Program-made: the position numbers and the translations under genes | Part shown: positions 1-7,830 of the stretch, piece after piece | How positions within the stretch are numbered: the stretch's first letter is position 1 | How the letters are laid out: each line of letters opens with the position of its first letter | Assembly (NCBI GenBank): GCA_900548615.1 | Contig: URKW01000054.1 | Coordinates: 1 to 14,940 of the forward strand | Length of the DNA: 14,940 nucleotides | Reading direction: 5' to 3' | Origin: an uncultured Eubacteriales bacterium | GTDB taxonomy: Bacteria; Bacillota; Clostridia; Oscillospirales; Oscillospiraceae | Notes under the pieces: model-generated | The model's database searches: none | Told to the model about the DNA's origin: nothing | The model's input: only the letters and a program-made list of their open reading frames with translations

Positions 1-10
1 ACGACTAAAA

Positions 11-43
11 CGCCAGCTCTCGCATAACGAGAACTGGCGTTCT
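11..43. terminator. Intrinsic terminator hairpin, probably bidirectional
   Basis: Arms 11-22 and 28-39 (CGCCAGCTCTCG and CGAGAACTGGCG) pair over 12 positions with one mismatch around a 5-nt loop. The plus-strand side continues TTCTTT; the minus-strand side continues TTTT. It would end a plus-strand gene lying left of the window, or act as a back-up terminator for the minus-strand tmRNA. Direction of use is inferred. Confidence 0.7.
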
Positions 44-57
44 TTGACAGGCTGACC

Positions 58-96
58 AAAAAAGAGATGCACCCTTTCAGGGTGCATCTCTTTTTT
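58..96 (-). terminator. Terminator of the tmRNA gene
   Basis: A perfect 11-bp stem (GAGATGCACCC, 64-74, with 80-90) has a 5-nt loop and is flanked by six A on one side and six T on the other, so it can work in both directions. It starts directly at the CCA end of the minus-strand tmRNA, as expected for the factor-independent terminator of ssrA. Confidence 0.85.
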
Positions 97-444
97 GGTG
101 GAGGCGAGGGGAGTCGAACCCCTGTCCGAAAGCGCTTTAACAGGACTTTCTCCGGGCGCAGTTACGATTTAGACATTCCCTCCTCGACGCGGCACGCAAC
201 AGACGCGGCGATTCAGTAGAGTCATGATGCGTGGGCGGGGCAACTCTTACCCGCCTCACGGACGCCACCTAAACGACGCCTTCCCCGGCCGGTGGCCGCT
301 CCGGTTCAGACGGTCACTGCGTTAAGCAGCGACGGCAACAGTATTCGTGTTGTCAGTTAATTTTAATTTGCCCGTTGTATGGTGGTCAGGCGCCACCGCC
401 CGCTTATCCGGTCTCCACACCCCCGTCGAAACCAGTACGCCCCC
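96..444 (-). ncRNA. ssrA: Transfer-messenger RNA (tmRNA, 10Sa RNA)
   Basis: This one-piece tmRNA rescues stalled ribosomes, with SmpB, by acting as an alanyl-tRNA mimic and then as an mRNA for a degradation tag. On the minus strand the 5' end reads GGGGGCGTACTGGTTTCGAC (444 downward), the conserved tmRNA 5' signature. The 3' end carries a T-arm with GTTCGAC and an encoded CCA. The acceptor strands GGGGGCG and CGCCTCC pair over 7 bp with one G-U, which fixes both ends and gives 349 nt. The tag frame lies at 322-372. A terminator follows at once. No clear -10/-35 lies just upstream (445-506), so it may be transcribed with smpB and the cyclophilin gene and then trimmed by RNases; that is inference. 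Placement beside smpB supports the call. Confidence 0.96.
322..372 (-). other. tmRNA tag-peptide reading frame
   Basis: Inside ssrA, a frame ending GCT GCT TAA encodes GKLKLTDNTNTVAVAA. The final VAVAA resembles the hydrophobic Ala-Ala ending that ClpXP/ClpAP-type proteases recognise on tagged proteins. The resume codon appears to be GGC (Gly) at 370-372: in this frame it directly precedes AAA, and the GCA overlapping it is in a frame that stops two codons on. The end of the tag is firm; the exact resume codon is inferred. Confidence 0.7.
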
Positions 445-450
445 GTATAG

Positions 451-470
451 CCCGCCCGAGATCGGGCGGG
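451..470. other. GC-rich hairpin between cyclophilin gene and tmRNA
   Basis: CCCGCCCGA (451-459) and TCGGGCGGG (462-470) are perfect inverted repeats with almost no loop, 6 nt before the mature tmRNA 5' end on the minus strand. No T tract follows, so it is a poor terminator. A second small stem, GGAAAC/GTTTCC, lies at 487-503 just after the cyclophilin stop codon. They may be processing or stability elements on a shared precursor transcript. Confidence 0.5.
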
Positions 471-506
471 AGAGGGAACTGGGAAGGGAAACCGTTCGTT
501 TCCGAT

Positions 507-1040
507 TTACCGCTCCGGCAGCTTCTCCGGCTCGGGATAGTCAACACCCTTGGTGTCCACGCGCACCTTGGCCATGCGCTGATCCTTCTTGGGCTTGTTG
601 GTCATCATGTTGCGGGGCGTGGAAGCGATGGCATCCACCACGTCCATCCCCTCGATGACCATGCCGAAGGCGGCGTATTCACCATCCAGATGGGGCGCAT
701 CCTTATGCATGATGAAGAACTGGCTGCCAGCGCTGTCGGGGATCATGGTACGGGCCATGCTCAGCACGCCGCGGGTGTGCCGCAGGTCGTTGTTGAATCC
801 GTTGGACTTGAACTCGCCCTTGATGCAGTAGCCGGGGCCGCCGGTGCCGTTGCCCAGCGGGCAGCCGCCCTGGATCATGAAGCCGTAGATGCAGCGGTGG
901 AAGATCAGGCCGTCATAGTAGCCGCTGTTGGCCAGAGAGATGAAGTTATACACGCTCTGGGGCGCGATATTGGGGTACAGCTCCGCCTTGATGACGCCGC
1001 CGTCCTCCATTTCGATGGTGACAATGGGGTTATTTTCCAT
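507..1040 (-). CDS. Peptidyl-prolyl cis-trans isomerase, cyclophilin type
   Basis: This 177-residue single-domain cyclophilin catalyses cis-trans isomerisation of X-Pro bonds during protein folding. There is no signal peptide, so it is probably cytoplasmic. The active-site block FHRCIYGFMIQGG lies at 47-59, with the catalytic Arg at 49, and GSQFFI at 105-110. HLDG near 117 replaces the Trp-containing segment of human CypA, as is common in bacterial PpiB-type proteins. GGC stands where GGD is usual. I chose the ATG at 1040 because AAAGGAGG lies 8 nt before it; an in-frame upstream ATG (1097) falls inside smpB and lacks such a site. It follows smpB by 22 nt and precedes ssrA, so it is probably co-transcribed with both. 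Confidence 0.93.
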   Translation of the reverse strand: MENNPIVTIEMEDGGVIKAELYPNIAPQSVYNFISLANSGYYDGLIFHRCIYGFMIQGGCPLGNGTGGPGYCIKGEFKSNGFNNDLRHTRGVLSMARTMIPDSAGSQFFIMHKDAPHLDGEYAAFGMVIEGMDVVDAIASTPRNMMTNKPKKDQRMAKVRVDTKGVDYPEPEKLPER

Positions 1041-1062
1041 AGGATGCTCCTCCTTTGTATCA

Positions 1063-1530
1063 TTAGTAGCGTTCCCGGCGGGCGCGATCCATTTCACGCT
1101 TGGCGTCCCGCTCGGCGATCGCCTGCCGTTTATCGTAGTTCTTCTTGCCCTTGCAGACGCCCAGCTCCACCTTTACAAGACCGTTCTTGAAGTAGACGCT
1201 GAGGGGGATCAGGGCGTAACCGTCCAGCTTTTGGGCCTCGTGAAGCTTGCGAATCTCCCGCTTGTGCATCAGAAGGCGCTTGGGCCGGTCGGGGTCGCGG
1301 TTGAAGATGTTGCCCTTGTCGTAGGGCGAGATGTGCATGTTGTACACCATCAGCTCGCCCTCTTTCGTCACGGCGCAATAGCTGTCCTTCAGGTTCAGCT
1401 GTCCGCCCCGGATGGACTTGACCTCGGTGCCTGCCAACTCGATACCGGCCTCGTACCGCTCCTCCACGAAGTAATCGTGAAAGGCCTTTCGATTCTGCGC
1501 CGCCGTCTTGACGCCGCCGCTTTTCGCCAT
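1063..1530 (-). CDS. smpB: SsrA-binding protein SmpB
   Basis: SmpB binds the tRNA-like domain of tmRNA and places its C-terminal tail in the mRNA channel of stalled ribosomes, mimicking a codon-anticodon pair. The 155-residue product is normal length for the family. Visible hallmarks are [14 protein letters not shown] (28-41), [17 protein letters not shown] (77-93) and the basic tail starting GKKNYDKRQ (128-136). The start is the ATG at 1530, preceded by AAAGGAGGG; an upstream in-frame ATG at 1575 has no such site and lies near the -10 element. The gene has its own promoter at 1564-1592, and its RNA partner ssrA lies two genes downstream on the same strand. Confidence 0.97.
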   Translation of the reverse strand: MAKSGGVKTAAQNRKAFHDYFVEERYEAGIELAGTEVKSIRGGQLNLKDSYCAVTKEGELMVYNMHISPYDKGNIFNRDPDRPKRLLMHKREIRKLHEAQKLDGYALIPLSVYFKNGLVKVELGVCKGKKNYDKRQAIAERDAKREMDRARRERY

Positions 1531-1563
1531 GGCAAGTCCCTCCTTTCGCTGGGCTGGATACAC

Positions 1564-1592
1564 ATTGTAGCACATTTTTTCGCCAGATGCAA
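1564..1592 (-). promoter_or_regulatory. Sigma-A-type promoter for smpB-cyclophilin(-ssrA)
   Basis: On the minus strand, TTGCAT (1587-1592) and TACAAT (1564-1569) are separated by exactly 17 nt, upstream of the smpB ribosome binding site. It lies in the gap between rnmV and smpB and would give a short 5' leader. Confidence 0.7.
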
Positions 1593-1616
1593 GGGGAAAG
1601 CCATCGAACGGCGGGG

Positions 1617-2192
1617 TTACAGCGTGTCGAATTCCTCCCGCGTCAGCAGCAGGTTCAGCGCGTCCAGCAGGCCTGTGGTGGTGAGATGCTCCGGCAATTG
1701 CAGCGTTTGCAGCACCGCCGCCCGCTTTGCCGCGCTGTTGGGGCCCATGAGCCCCTTATCCATCAGGTCGGCGCGGGTGATACCGGCGCTGGGCAGCCTG
1801 CTCTCCTCCCCCTCGAAGGTGGCACCGCAGCGGCGCAGCGCCTCCAGCAGCACGGCGGGAGACATGCCCTCCACGCCCAGCTTGCCCTCCTTGCCGCCCT
1901 TTTTCTTGCGGCGCTCCTTGCCCGGCACGTCGGGGACATAGGCCTGCTTCACCCGCTCCGGCGGCAGAGCCCCCTTCAGGTGATTGCGGATGACAAAGCC
2001 CGCACCGTCCGGGTCGGTCAGCAATATTACGCCCCGCTGTTCCGCCAGACGGCGGAAATAGGACAGCTTCTCCTTGTCGTGGAACACGCCGAAGCCCTCG
2101 GTGGTCAGGATCACGGCGTCCACCACCTGAGACAAGGCGTTTTTGTCATAGCGGCCCTCCACGATGATGACCTCACGGATGCGGGGCTTCAC
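1617..2192 (-). CDS. rnmV: Ribonuclease M5 (5S rRNA maturation)
   Basis: RNase M5 makes the final cuts in 5S rRNA precursors in low-GC Gram-positives and clostridia, acting with ribosomal protein L18. The 191-residue protein has an N-terminal TOPRIM domain: VEGRYD with the catalytic Glu at 12, and TDPDGAG with Asp 60 and 62, followed by the family's middle segment and a short C-terminal domain. A very basic run ([14 protein letters not shown], 91-104) probably contacts RNA. The start is GTG at 2192 and overlaps the TGA of holA as GTGA, so translation is likely coupled; AGGGG lies 5 nt upstream. It is the last gene of comEC-holA-rnmV. The more common neighbour, ksgA, is not seen here. Confidence 0.93.
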   Translation of the reverse strand: MKPRIREVIIVEGRYDKNALSQVVDAVILTTEGFGVFHDKEKLSYFRRLAEQRGVILLTDPDGAGFVIRNHLKGALPPERVKQAYVPDVPGKERRKKKGGKEGKLGVEGMSPAVLLEALRRCGATFEGEESRLPSAGITRADLMDKGLMGPNSAAKRAAVLQTLQLPEHLTTTGLLDALNLLLTREEFDTL

Positions 2193-3220
2193 CGGACCCC
2201 TGCCAATTCCATCAGGAACAGCTTCAGCTCCGCCTCGCTGTCCATGCCCCGCTCGCTTTTCATGCGGCGATCCAGCCGCTGGCAGCGGATGACGGCGCTA
2301 CTGCACCAGTCGTGATCCACCTTTTTCGCCGCCTGCAGCAGCAGCTTGGCGGGATAGTCGCTGCTCATGCTCCACAGCTGCTTCAGCCAGAAGCGGTCCT
2401 TGCCGGTATCCAGCGCCATGCGGGCGGTGTACAGCTTCCGCAGCTCCTTGCCCAGCGCCGCCAGAATGGCGATGGGCTCCGTCTGCATTCGCAGCAGGTC
2501 GGCCAGCACACGGGCGGCGTCGTCATATTTCCCCGCCGTGACGCAGTTGGTCATGTCAAACACTCGGGCGTCCAGCACCGGGTCGGCCACAGCGTTGATA
2601 TCGTCGATGGTGATACGCTCCTGCTTAGCGTAGGCGGCGATCTTCTCGATCTCCGGCACCAGATCCGTCATCAGTGTGCCGCAGGTAAACAGCAGGTGGT
2701 CGGCGGCGGAGGAATCGATATCATGCCCCAGCGCCGTAAACCGGCGGCGCAGCCAGTTCACCAACTGGGCGCGCTCCTGCTGGGCAAACTCCACGGCGCA
2801 GACATGCTTGTCCAGCGCGGCGCACAGCTTCTTCATCTTGCCGTCCCGCTTGTAGTCCAGCGTGTCATAGATGAAGATCAGCGTACAGTACTCCGGAAAG
2901 TCCTCCAGCAGTGCGATCAGGGCGTTCCGCTGGCTCTCGTCCAGCTTGAAAAGATCCATATCCTCCACCGTGACCAGCGTGTGCTGGGCCATCATGGGCA
3001 TGGCCTCCACCACCTCGGACAGCGCCTGCACCGTCAGGCCCTTGCCGCTGAGGTGATGGTCGTTGAACTCCTCGAACCCCGCCGGGATCAGCAGCTGCCG
3101 CACCTGCTGCAAATACCGGGCCCGGAGATACGTCTCCTCGCCGTAAAAGATATAGACATTCTGCATCTGCTCCGCCTTCAGGTCGGCCTTCAGACGGGTA
3201 AAGCCCTTATGTTCCGCCAT
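2189..3220 (-). CDS. holA: DNA polymerase III delta subunit
   Basis: HolA opens the sliding clamp within the clamp-loader complex during replication. The 343-residue product has the usual length. VYIFYGEETYLR near 22-33 matches the degenerate nucleotide-binding start of the delta fold, and the C-terminal part has the helical collar with KELRKLYTAR near 258-267. I chose the ATG at 3220, preceded by GGAGGAGA; an in-frame ATG at 3235 has no ribosome site. The start lies inside the end of comEC (overlap 3207-3220) and the stop overlaps rnmV, so the three genes form a tight operon. The comEC-holA order is common in Firmicutes. Confidence 0.93.
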   Translation of the reverse strand: MAEHKGFTRLKADLKAEQMQNVYIFYGEETYLRARYLQQVRQLLIPAGFEEFNDHHLSGKGLTVQALSEVVEAMPMMAQHTLVTVEDMDLFKLDESQRNALIALLEDFPEYCTLIFIYDTLDYKRDGKMKKLCAALDKHVCAVEFAQQERAQLVNWLRRRFTALGHDIDSSAADHLLFTCGTLMTDLVPEIEKIAAYAKQERITIDDINAVADPVLDARVFDMTNCVTAGKYDDAARVLADLLRMQTEPIAILAALGKELRKLYTARMALDTGKDRFWLKQLWSMSSDYPAKLLLQAAKKVDHDWCSSAVIRCQRLDRRMKSERGMDSEAELKLFLMELAGVR

Positions 3221-5495
3221 GTTCGTCTCCTCCATGAATGGTGATGGTGCCCTCCCGGTCGGTGCGGCGCACGAGAGCGCCCGCTTCCTCCAAGCGCTCC
3301 AGCGTTTCCGGCGCGGGATGGCCGTAGCTGTTGCGACCCACGCTGATGACGGCGATCTCCGGCTGCGTGGCCGCCAGAAACTCCCGGCAGGAGCTGTATT
3401 TGGAGCCGTGATGGCCCACCACCAGCACCTCGATATCCGGGATGGGATATTTTTCGATCAGCGCTCGCTCGGTGGTATCCTTCATATCGCCGGTGATGAG
3501 CACGTCAAAGTCGTGGGCGCTGCCCAGCACGGACAGACCCTGCTCGTTCATATCGCCCTCGCCTACCGGCGGGTACAGCGTCACCACCATGTCGCCCACT
3601 GCCGCCAGCGTGGTGCGGCGCACCCACTCCACCTGAATATCATACTGCTCCGCCGCTTCCAGCAGACGCTCCCGGACGCCGTACTCATCCTCCATGTCCG
3701 GCAGGTACAGGGTATCCACCGGTATCCGGGACAGCAGCGTATACAGGCCGTTGGTATGGTCGGCGTGGAAATGGGTGACGGCTACCGCCTTCAGCCGGTG
3801 GATTCCCATAGCGGACAGCTGATCCGCCGCCACGGTGCCCGCGTCGATATAGCTGTTGGAGCTGCCGCAGTCCACCAGAAGGGCCTGTCCCTCGGAATAG
3901 AGGGCTACGCTCTCCCCCTGCCCCACGTCCAGCACCGCCACATTCATGTTGCCCGCACGGTAGACCAGCGTGTTGCTCCAGATGGCCAGCGCCAGCGTCA
4001 GCACCGTTGCCAGCAGGGCGATAAGATACTTCCGCTTGCGCCATTTCTTCACCGCGGCGCACAGGCTGAAGCTCAGATATGTCCCCACCATCCACAGCCG
4101 CAGATAGTGGTTATCGAAATAGACGGCGTGATACCGCCATCGGGTCAAGGCCCACGCGATCCACAGCACCGCATGGATCAGACCATAGGCCGCCCAGCCC
4201 AGCACTCTGGCCGCCGGAAGCCACGCGAAGCCCACCAGCACCGTGACAAAGGACGCCATGAAGCCGTACCCCGCCACAGGCACTGCCAGCAGGTTGGCCA
4301 GCGGAGACACCAGCGACAGCGTATTGAAATAGTAGGCCACCAGCGGCACGGTGCAGATGGTGGCGCTGAGCGATACCGCCAGATTGGCGCCGGCAAAGGC
4401 CAGCACACGCCGCACATGCTTATTCTTCCCCTGATACCAGTCGAAAAACAGGCGGTACAGCCGTCCGGACAGGATCACAATGCCGAAGGTGGCCGCAAAG
4501 CTCAGCTGGAAGCTGATGGACGCGGCGGCAAAGGGATTGCCCAGCAAAATCACCAGCAGCGCCATGCCCAGACTGGTAAAGGAGTCGCTGTCCCGGCGGA
4601 ACAGGGGCGCCAGCAGCAGTGCGATCTGCATGATGCAGGCACGAACCACCGAGGGCGACAACCCCACCATATTCATATAGAACAGCAGCACGCAGATGGT
4701 AACACCGCAGAACAGCCGCCGCCGTGACCGGGGCAGCAGCAGAGCCAGCAGCGTCACCAGAAAGGCGCAGTGAAGGCCCGACACCGCGAACAGGTGCGCC
4801 AGACCCGCACCCCGCATGACGAGGTAATCCTCGTCGGCAATGTCATATTTGCTGCCGGTCAGCTCGGCAGAGATGATGCCCGCTGTCCGGGGATCGTCCC
4901 AGATGGCCCGAATCTTCTCCTGAAAGGCAAGTCCCGCCCGTTGCGGCAGCCACCGCAGGCTGTTGGAGGAACCGGCGGTCACGTCCAGCTCCCCTCTGGC
5001 GTACAGCAGGGCGTAAATACCCTTGGAGGTAAAGGTGGTCAGCCGGGTATCCGCCACCTGCGCGGCGTCGTTCCACCGGGCCGTACCGGACACGGTATCG
5101 CCCGGCTCCAGCGTCAGCAGCGTTTCATCGCCGTACAGCACCGCTTTGGCAAAGGGATGGCCGTCCAGCCGGATCGTCACCCGCGCGCCGTAGTCCGTTT
5201 CCCACGCTTCGCCGCAGACCACGCCGGAGAAGGGCAGCTCCTGTCCGCACTTGTCCAGCACCGGCTGCTGCACCCAGTGCTGATAGCCGGTGAAATACAG
5301 CAGCGATGCCGCCAGCGACGCGCAGATCAGCGCACGGCGGCCTTTGTCTCCCAAACGCTTACGCAGGAAGAACGCCGCAACCGCCAGTGCCAGCAGCACC
5401 GCCGCGGCAGGAAGCCACCAGCCGCCCTTCGGCTCCAGTGCCGCCGCCAGCGTACCCACCGCGAAGGAGAACGCCAGGATCGCCAATGTCCGCAT
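3207..5495 (-). CDS. comEC: ComEC/Rec2-type DNA uptake channel protein
   Basis: This 762-residue membrane protein is predicted to form the channel that carries single-stranded DNA inward during transformation. N-terminal membrane segments lie at about 5-45, followed by an extracytoplasmic DUF4131-like region (about 60-190). The Competence domain runs about 205-510 and holds HLFAVSGLH (234-242) and many hydrophobic helices. The C-terminal metallo-beta-lactamase-like domain (about 518-755) has DVGQGES (523-529), the metal motif THFHADH (574-580), TGD (668-670) and GHHGS (694-698), so its nuclease-type site looks intact. The ATG at 5495 is preceded by GGGGAG 7 nt upstream. Its promoter lies at 5531-5559. 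No other competence gene is in view, so competence itself cannot be concluded. Confidence 0.94.
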   Translation of the reverse strand: MRTLAILAFSFAVGTLAAALEPKGGWWLPAAAVLLALAVAAFFLRKRLGDKGRRALICASLAASLLYFTGYQHWVQQPVLDKCGQELPFSGVVCGEAWETDYGARVTIRLDGHPFAKAVLYGDETLLTLEPGDTVSGTARWNDAAQVADTRLTTFTSKGIYALLYARGELDVTAGSSNSLRWLPQRAGLAFQEKIRAIWDDPRTAGIISAELTGSKYDIADEDYLVMRGAGLAHLFAVSGLHCAFLVTLLALLLPRSRRRLFCGVTICVLLFYMNMVGLSPSVVRACIMQIALLLAPLFRRDSDSFTSLGMALLVILLGNPFAAASISFQLSFAATFGIVILSGRLYRLFFDWYQGKNKHVRRVLAFAGANLAVSLSATICTVPLVAYYFNTLSLVSPLANLLAVPVAGYGFMASFVTVLVGFAWLPAARVLGWAAYGLIHAVLWIAWALTRWRYHAVYFDNHYLRLWMVGTYLSFSLCAAVKKWRKRKYLIALLATVLTLALAIWSNTLVYRAGNMNVAVLDVGQGESVALYSEGQALLVDCGSSNSYIDAGTVAADQLSAMGIHRLKAVAVTHFHADHTNGLYTLLSRIPVDTLYLPDMEDEYGVRERLLEAAEQYDIQVEWVRRTTLAAVGDMVVTLYPPVGEGDMNEQGLSVLGSAHDFDVLITGDMKDTTERALIEKYPIPDIEVLVVGHHGSKYSSCREFLAATQPEIAVISVGRNSYGHPAPETLERLEEAGALVRRTDREGTITIHGGDEHGGT

Positions 5496-5530
5496 GAATG
5501 CTCTCCCCTCTCCGCCAGCAAAGTTCCTTT

Positions 5531-5559
5531 ATTATAGCAAATCTTCCGCCCGAGGGCAA
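5531..5559 (-). promoter_or_regulatory. Promoter of the comEC-holA-rnmV operon
   Basis: On the minus strand a perfect TATAAT (5531-5536) lies 17 nt after TTGCCC (5554-5559). It is back to back with the plus-strand promoter at 5581-5609, so the two divergent promoters are only about 20 bp apart. Confidence 0.75.
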
Positions 5560-5574
5560 TACTCACCACAAGAC

Positions 5575-5593
5575 GGAATATTGACAATATCCC
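5575..5593. promoter_or_regulatory. Possible operator palindrome between divergent promoters
   Basis: Arms GGAATATTG and CAATATCCC flank a central A (5584); 8 of 9 positions pair. The palindrome covers the -35 box of the plus-strand promoter and lies upstream of the comEC promoter, a position from which one regulator could act on both. No regulator is identified, and part of the symmetry comes from the -35 box itself. Confidence 0.35.
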
Positions 5594-5609
5594 CCGCAGA
5601 CACTATACT
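5581..5609 (+). promoter_or_regulatory. Near-consensus promoter of the spermidine-synthase-like gene
   Basis: A perfect TTGACA (5581-5586) is followed after 17 nt by TATACT (5604-5609). AGGAGG (5627-5632) lies 8 nt before the ATG at 5641. The predicted start near 5616 gives a leader of about 25 nt. Confidence 0.85.
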
Positions 5610-5640
5610 GTTGCTATCTCAACAACAGGAGGTTCCCCGC

Positions 5641-7239
5641 ATGGAAAACAAGCTGCTGGGCAGCAAACTCTTTCTCTACGTGACCGAATTCTTCGCTGGT
5701 GTGTCCGTCATGGCGGTGGAGCTGGGCGCCAGCCGGTTGATGGCCCCGTATTTCAGCTCCTCCCAGATCGTGTGGACGGTCATCATTGGCGTTATCATGA
5801 TCGCCATGGCCATCGGCAACCTGTGGGGCGGCAAGCTGGCGGACAAGACCAATTCGCCGGACAAGCTCTATGGCCGTATTCTGATCGCCGCCATCTGGAT
5901 CGCCCTGATCCCCTTTGTGGGGCGGTGGCTCATTGCGGGCGTCAGTCTGCTGCTGGCCATGTTCGTGACGAAAAACTTCCTCGTCTGGGCGGCGCTGGCG
6001 GCGTGTCTGGTGATCTTCGCCTTCCCCTGTGTGCTGCTGGGCACGGTGACGCCGTCGCTGACCAAGTTCACGGTGGACAATCTGGACGACACCGGCAAGA
6101 CTGTGGGCAAGCTGAACGCCCTGAACACCATCGGCAGCATCATCGGCACCTTTGTGCCGACCTTCATCACCATTCCTGCCGTGGGCACGGCGGCCACGTT
6201 CCTGATTTTCGCCGGGGTGCTGGCGGCTATCGGCATTGTGTACTTTGCCTTCGCCCGGAAGAAAATGCTTAAGGGCATCGTGGCGGCGGTGGTCATCGTG
6301 GGGCTGTGCTTCACCTTGCCCACCTACAGCTTCGCCTTCTGGGAGAATGATATCGCGCTGGAGGACGAATCCATCTACAACTATTTGCAGGTGAAGGACA
6401 GCGACCGGCAGACCACCCTGTCCACCAACGTGCTGTTCGGCGTGCAGTCCATCCAGCGGAAGGACACGGAGCTGACGGGAATGTACTACGACTACGCGCT
6501 GGCGGCGCCCTGCATGGCGGGCATGAACGGCAGCGACAACGACAGCCGCGCCGTCATGATCCTGGGCATGGGCTCCGGCACCTACGCTAGCTATTGCGTG
6601 CGGTACTTTCCCGGTGTGACGGTGCAGGGCGCGGAGATCGACAAAAAGATTGCCGATATCGCCACGGAGTATTTCGGCCTGCCGGACAGCGTGGAGGTGG
6701 CGGTGGAGGACGGCCGGGCGTACCTGACCGCCTCGGAGAAGCAGTTTGACGTGATCATGGTGGACGCCTATCAGGACATCACCATTCCCTTTCAGCTGTC
6801 CAGCGTGGAGTTTTTCACCGAGGTACAGCGGCATCTGAAGCCCGGCGGCGTCATGGTGGTGAACCTGAACATGACCTCCGCGCAGGACGGCTCCATCAAC
6901 CAGTACCTGTGCGACACCATGTCCAGCGTGTTCGCCCACACCTACACCGTCAACGTGCCCGCCAACACCAATACGGTGGTATTCTGCTCCGATTCCGATG
7001 ACCTGCGGCAGACCTTTGACGAAAACCGCGTTCTTCTGCAAAACACCAGCTACGCCGCCATGATGGAAACGGTAGTGCGGGATCTGCGGGACTACACCGG
7101 CGGGGATCATATCCTGACGGATGACAAGGCCCCGGTGGAGCTGCTGGGCATGCGGGTGCTGGACGAGCTGATCGACGGCCAGCTGAGCTACTATAAAGAG
7201 CAGTTCTCCATGGAGGAGATCATCAATATGGTGACATAA
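5641..7239 (+). CDS. Membrane-anchored spermidine synthase-like protein
   Basis: The 532-residue protein joins a membrane half to a soluble methyltransferase-fold half. Hydrophobic helices run through about 10-225 (for example 10-30, 43-63, 78-125, 160-230). The C-terminal domain (about 235-515) is spermidine-synthase-like: ILGMGSGTYA (307-316) resembles the nucleotide-binding glycine loop, GAEIDKKI (330-337) has the acidic ribose-binding residue, EDGRAYL (356-362) and VDAYQD (374-379) follow the family order. The GGGDG loop of true SpeE is changed to GMGSG and the catalytic DSSDP region is DAYQD, so polyamine synthesis is doubtful. Databases often call such proteins fused MFS/spermidine synthase; the substrate is unknown. 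The ATG at 5641 is set by the AGGAGG site. It is the only plus-strand gene here and ends in a shared terminator. Confidence 0.85.
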   Translation: MENKLLGSKLFLYVTEFFAGVSVMAVELGASRLMAPYFSSSQIVWTVIIGVIMIAMAIGNLWGGKLADKTNSPDKLYGRILIAAIWIALIPFVGRWLIAGVSLLLAMFVTKNFLVWAALAACLVIFAFPCVLLGTVTPSLTKFTVDNLDDTGKTVGKLNALNTIGSIIGTFVPTFITIPAVGTAATFLIFAGVLAAIGIVYFAFARKKMLKGIVAAVVIVGLCFTLPTYSFAFWENDIALEDESIYNYLQVKDSDRQTTLSTNVLFGVQSIQRKDTELTGMYYDYALAAPCMAGMNGSDNDSRAVMILGMGSGTYASYCVRYFPGVTVQGAEIDKKIADIATEYFGLPDSVEVAVEDGRAYLTASEKQFDVIMVDAYQDITIPFQLSSVEFFTEVQRHLKPGGVMVVNLNMTSAQDGSINQYLCDTMSSVFAHTYTVNVPANTNTVVFCSDSDDLRQTFDENRVLLQNTSYAAMMETVVRDLRDYTGGDHILTDDKAPVELLGMRVLDELIDGQLSYYKEQFSMEEIINMVT

Positions 7240-7272
7240 GAAAAAGACGGCGCACGCCGTCTTTTTCTTATG
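7235..7272. terminator. Perfect bidirectional terminator between converging genes
   Basis: An 18-bp perfect inverted repeat (7235-7252 with 7255-7272; core GACGGCG/CGCCGTC) is bounded by A and T runs on both sides. It overlaps the stop codon of the plus-strand gene and lies just after the end of the minus-strand XRE gene, so it can serve both. Confidence 0.9.
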
Positions 7273-7279
7273 TTCACAG

Positions 7280-7801
7280 CTATTTCAGCCAGCCGCCGAA
7301 GAAGAATTCCCGCAGCTGCTTGTAAAGCACCGTACCCGCAAGGCCCAGGAGCAGCAAGAACCACGTCAGAAAAACCAGCCAGCCTACGTCATAGGTTTCG
7401 GTCAGATTCCGCATGCCGGTCAGTTCTCCTACTCGATCCGACCCATTATATACGACAGTGGGCGGCAGGGTCGAGGCCCAGATACGCAGGGCGATCTTCC
7501 CCAGAATGGCGAGGATCATCGTGAACAGCCACACGATGCGCATAATCGGCCACTTGCTCTCCGCCGATGGAGCAGCCGTCGGCGCGGCCTGCGCTGTGGT
7601 CTCTCCATTCTCCAGCAGCAGGTAGTCGGTGCTGACGCCGAACAGGCGGCTGAGGGCCACCACGTTCTCCGTGTCCGGCACGGACGCGCCGCTTTCCCAC
7701 TTGAACAGAGCCTGCCGGGAGACATTGATCTGCGTGGCCAGCCCCTCCTGACTCCAACCGCGGGCCTTGCGCAGGGCTTGCAGCTTTTCTCCAAAGGTCA
7801 T
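7280..7801 (-). CDS. XRE-family regulator with C-terminal membrane segments
   Basis: A 173-residue protein with a Cro/CI-type helix-turn-helix at about 5-61 (KARGWSQEGLATQINVSRQA, then WESG and PDTENVVALSRLFGVSTDYLL), a Ala/Pro/Thr linker at 67-82, and two hydrophobic membrane helices at about 86-107 and 138-160. Such proteins are DNA-binding regulators tethered to the membrane; the signal is unknown. AAAGGAG lies 8 nt before the ATG. Its promoter overlaps a palindrome (7847-7861), suggesting autoregulation. Base composition matches the GC-rich core rather than the AT-richer exporter next door, so a role in controlling the peptide system is possible but unproven. Confidence 0.88.
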   Translation of the reverse strand: MTFGEKLQALRKARGWSQEGLATQINVSRQALFKWESGASVPDTENVVALSRLFGVSTDYLLLENGETTAQAAPTAAPSAESKWPIMRIVWLFTMILAILGKIALRIWASTLPPTVVYNGSDRVGELTGMRNLTETYDVGWLVFLTWFLLLLGLAGTVLYKQLREFFFGGWLK

Positions 7802-7830
7802 AGGCGTTTCTCCTTTCCGTTTCTGGTGCT

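Noticed and set aside
375..1190. 271-codon plus-strand frame
   Set aside because: It crosses the tmRNA and runs antisense to the cyclophilin gene.
3219..4727. 502-codon open frame on the plus strand
   Set aside because: Antisense shadow of comEC; His/Gln/Arg-rich with no domain.
5614..7110. 498-codon open frame on the minus strand
   Set aside because: Antisense shadow of the spermidine-synthase-like gene; His/Gly-rich, no motifs and no ribosome site of note.
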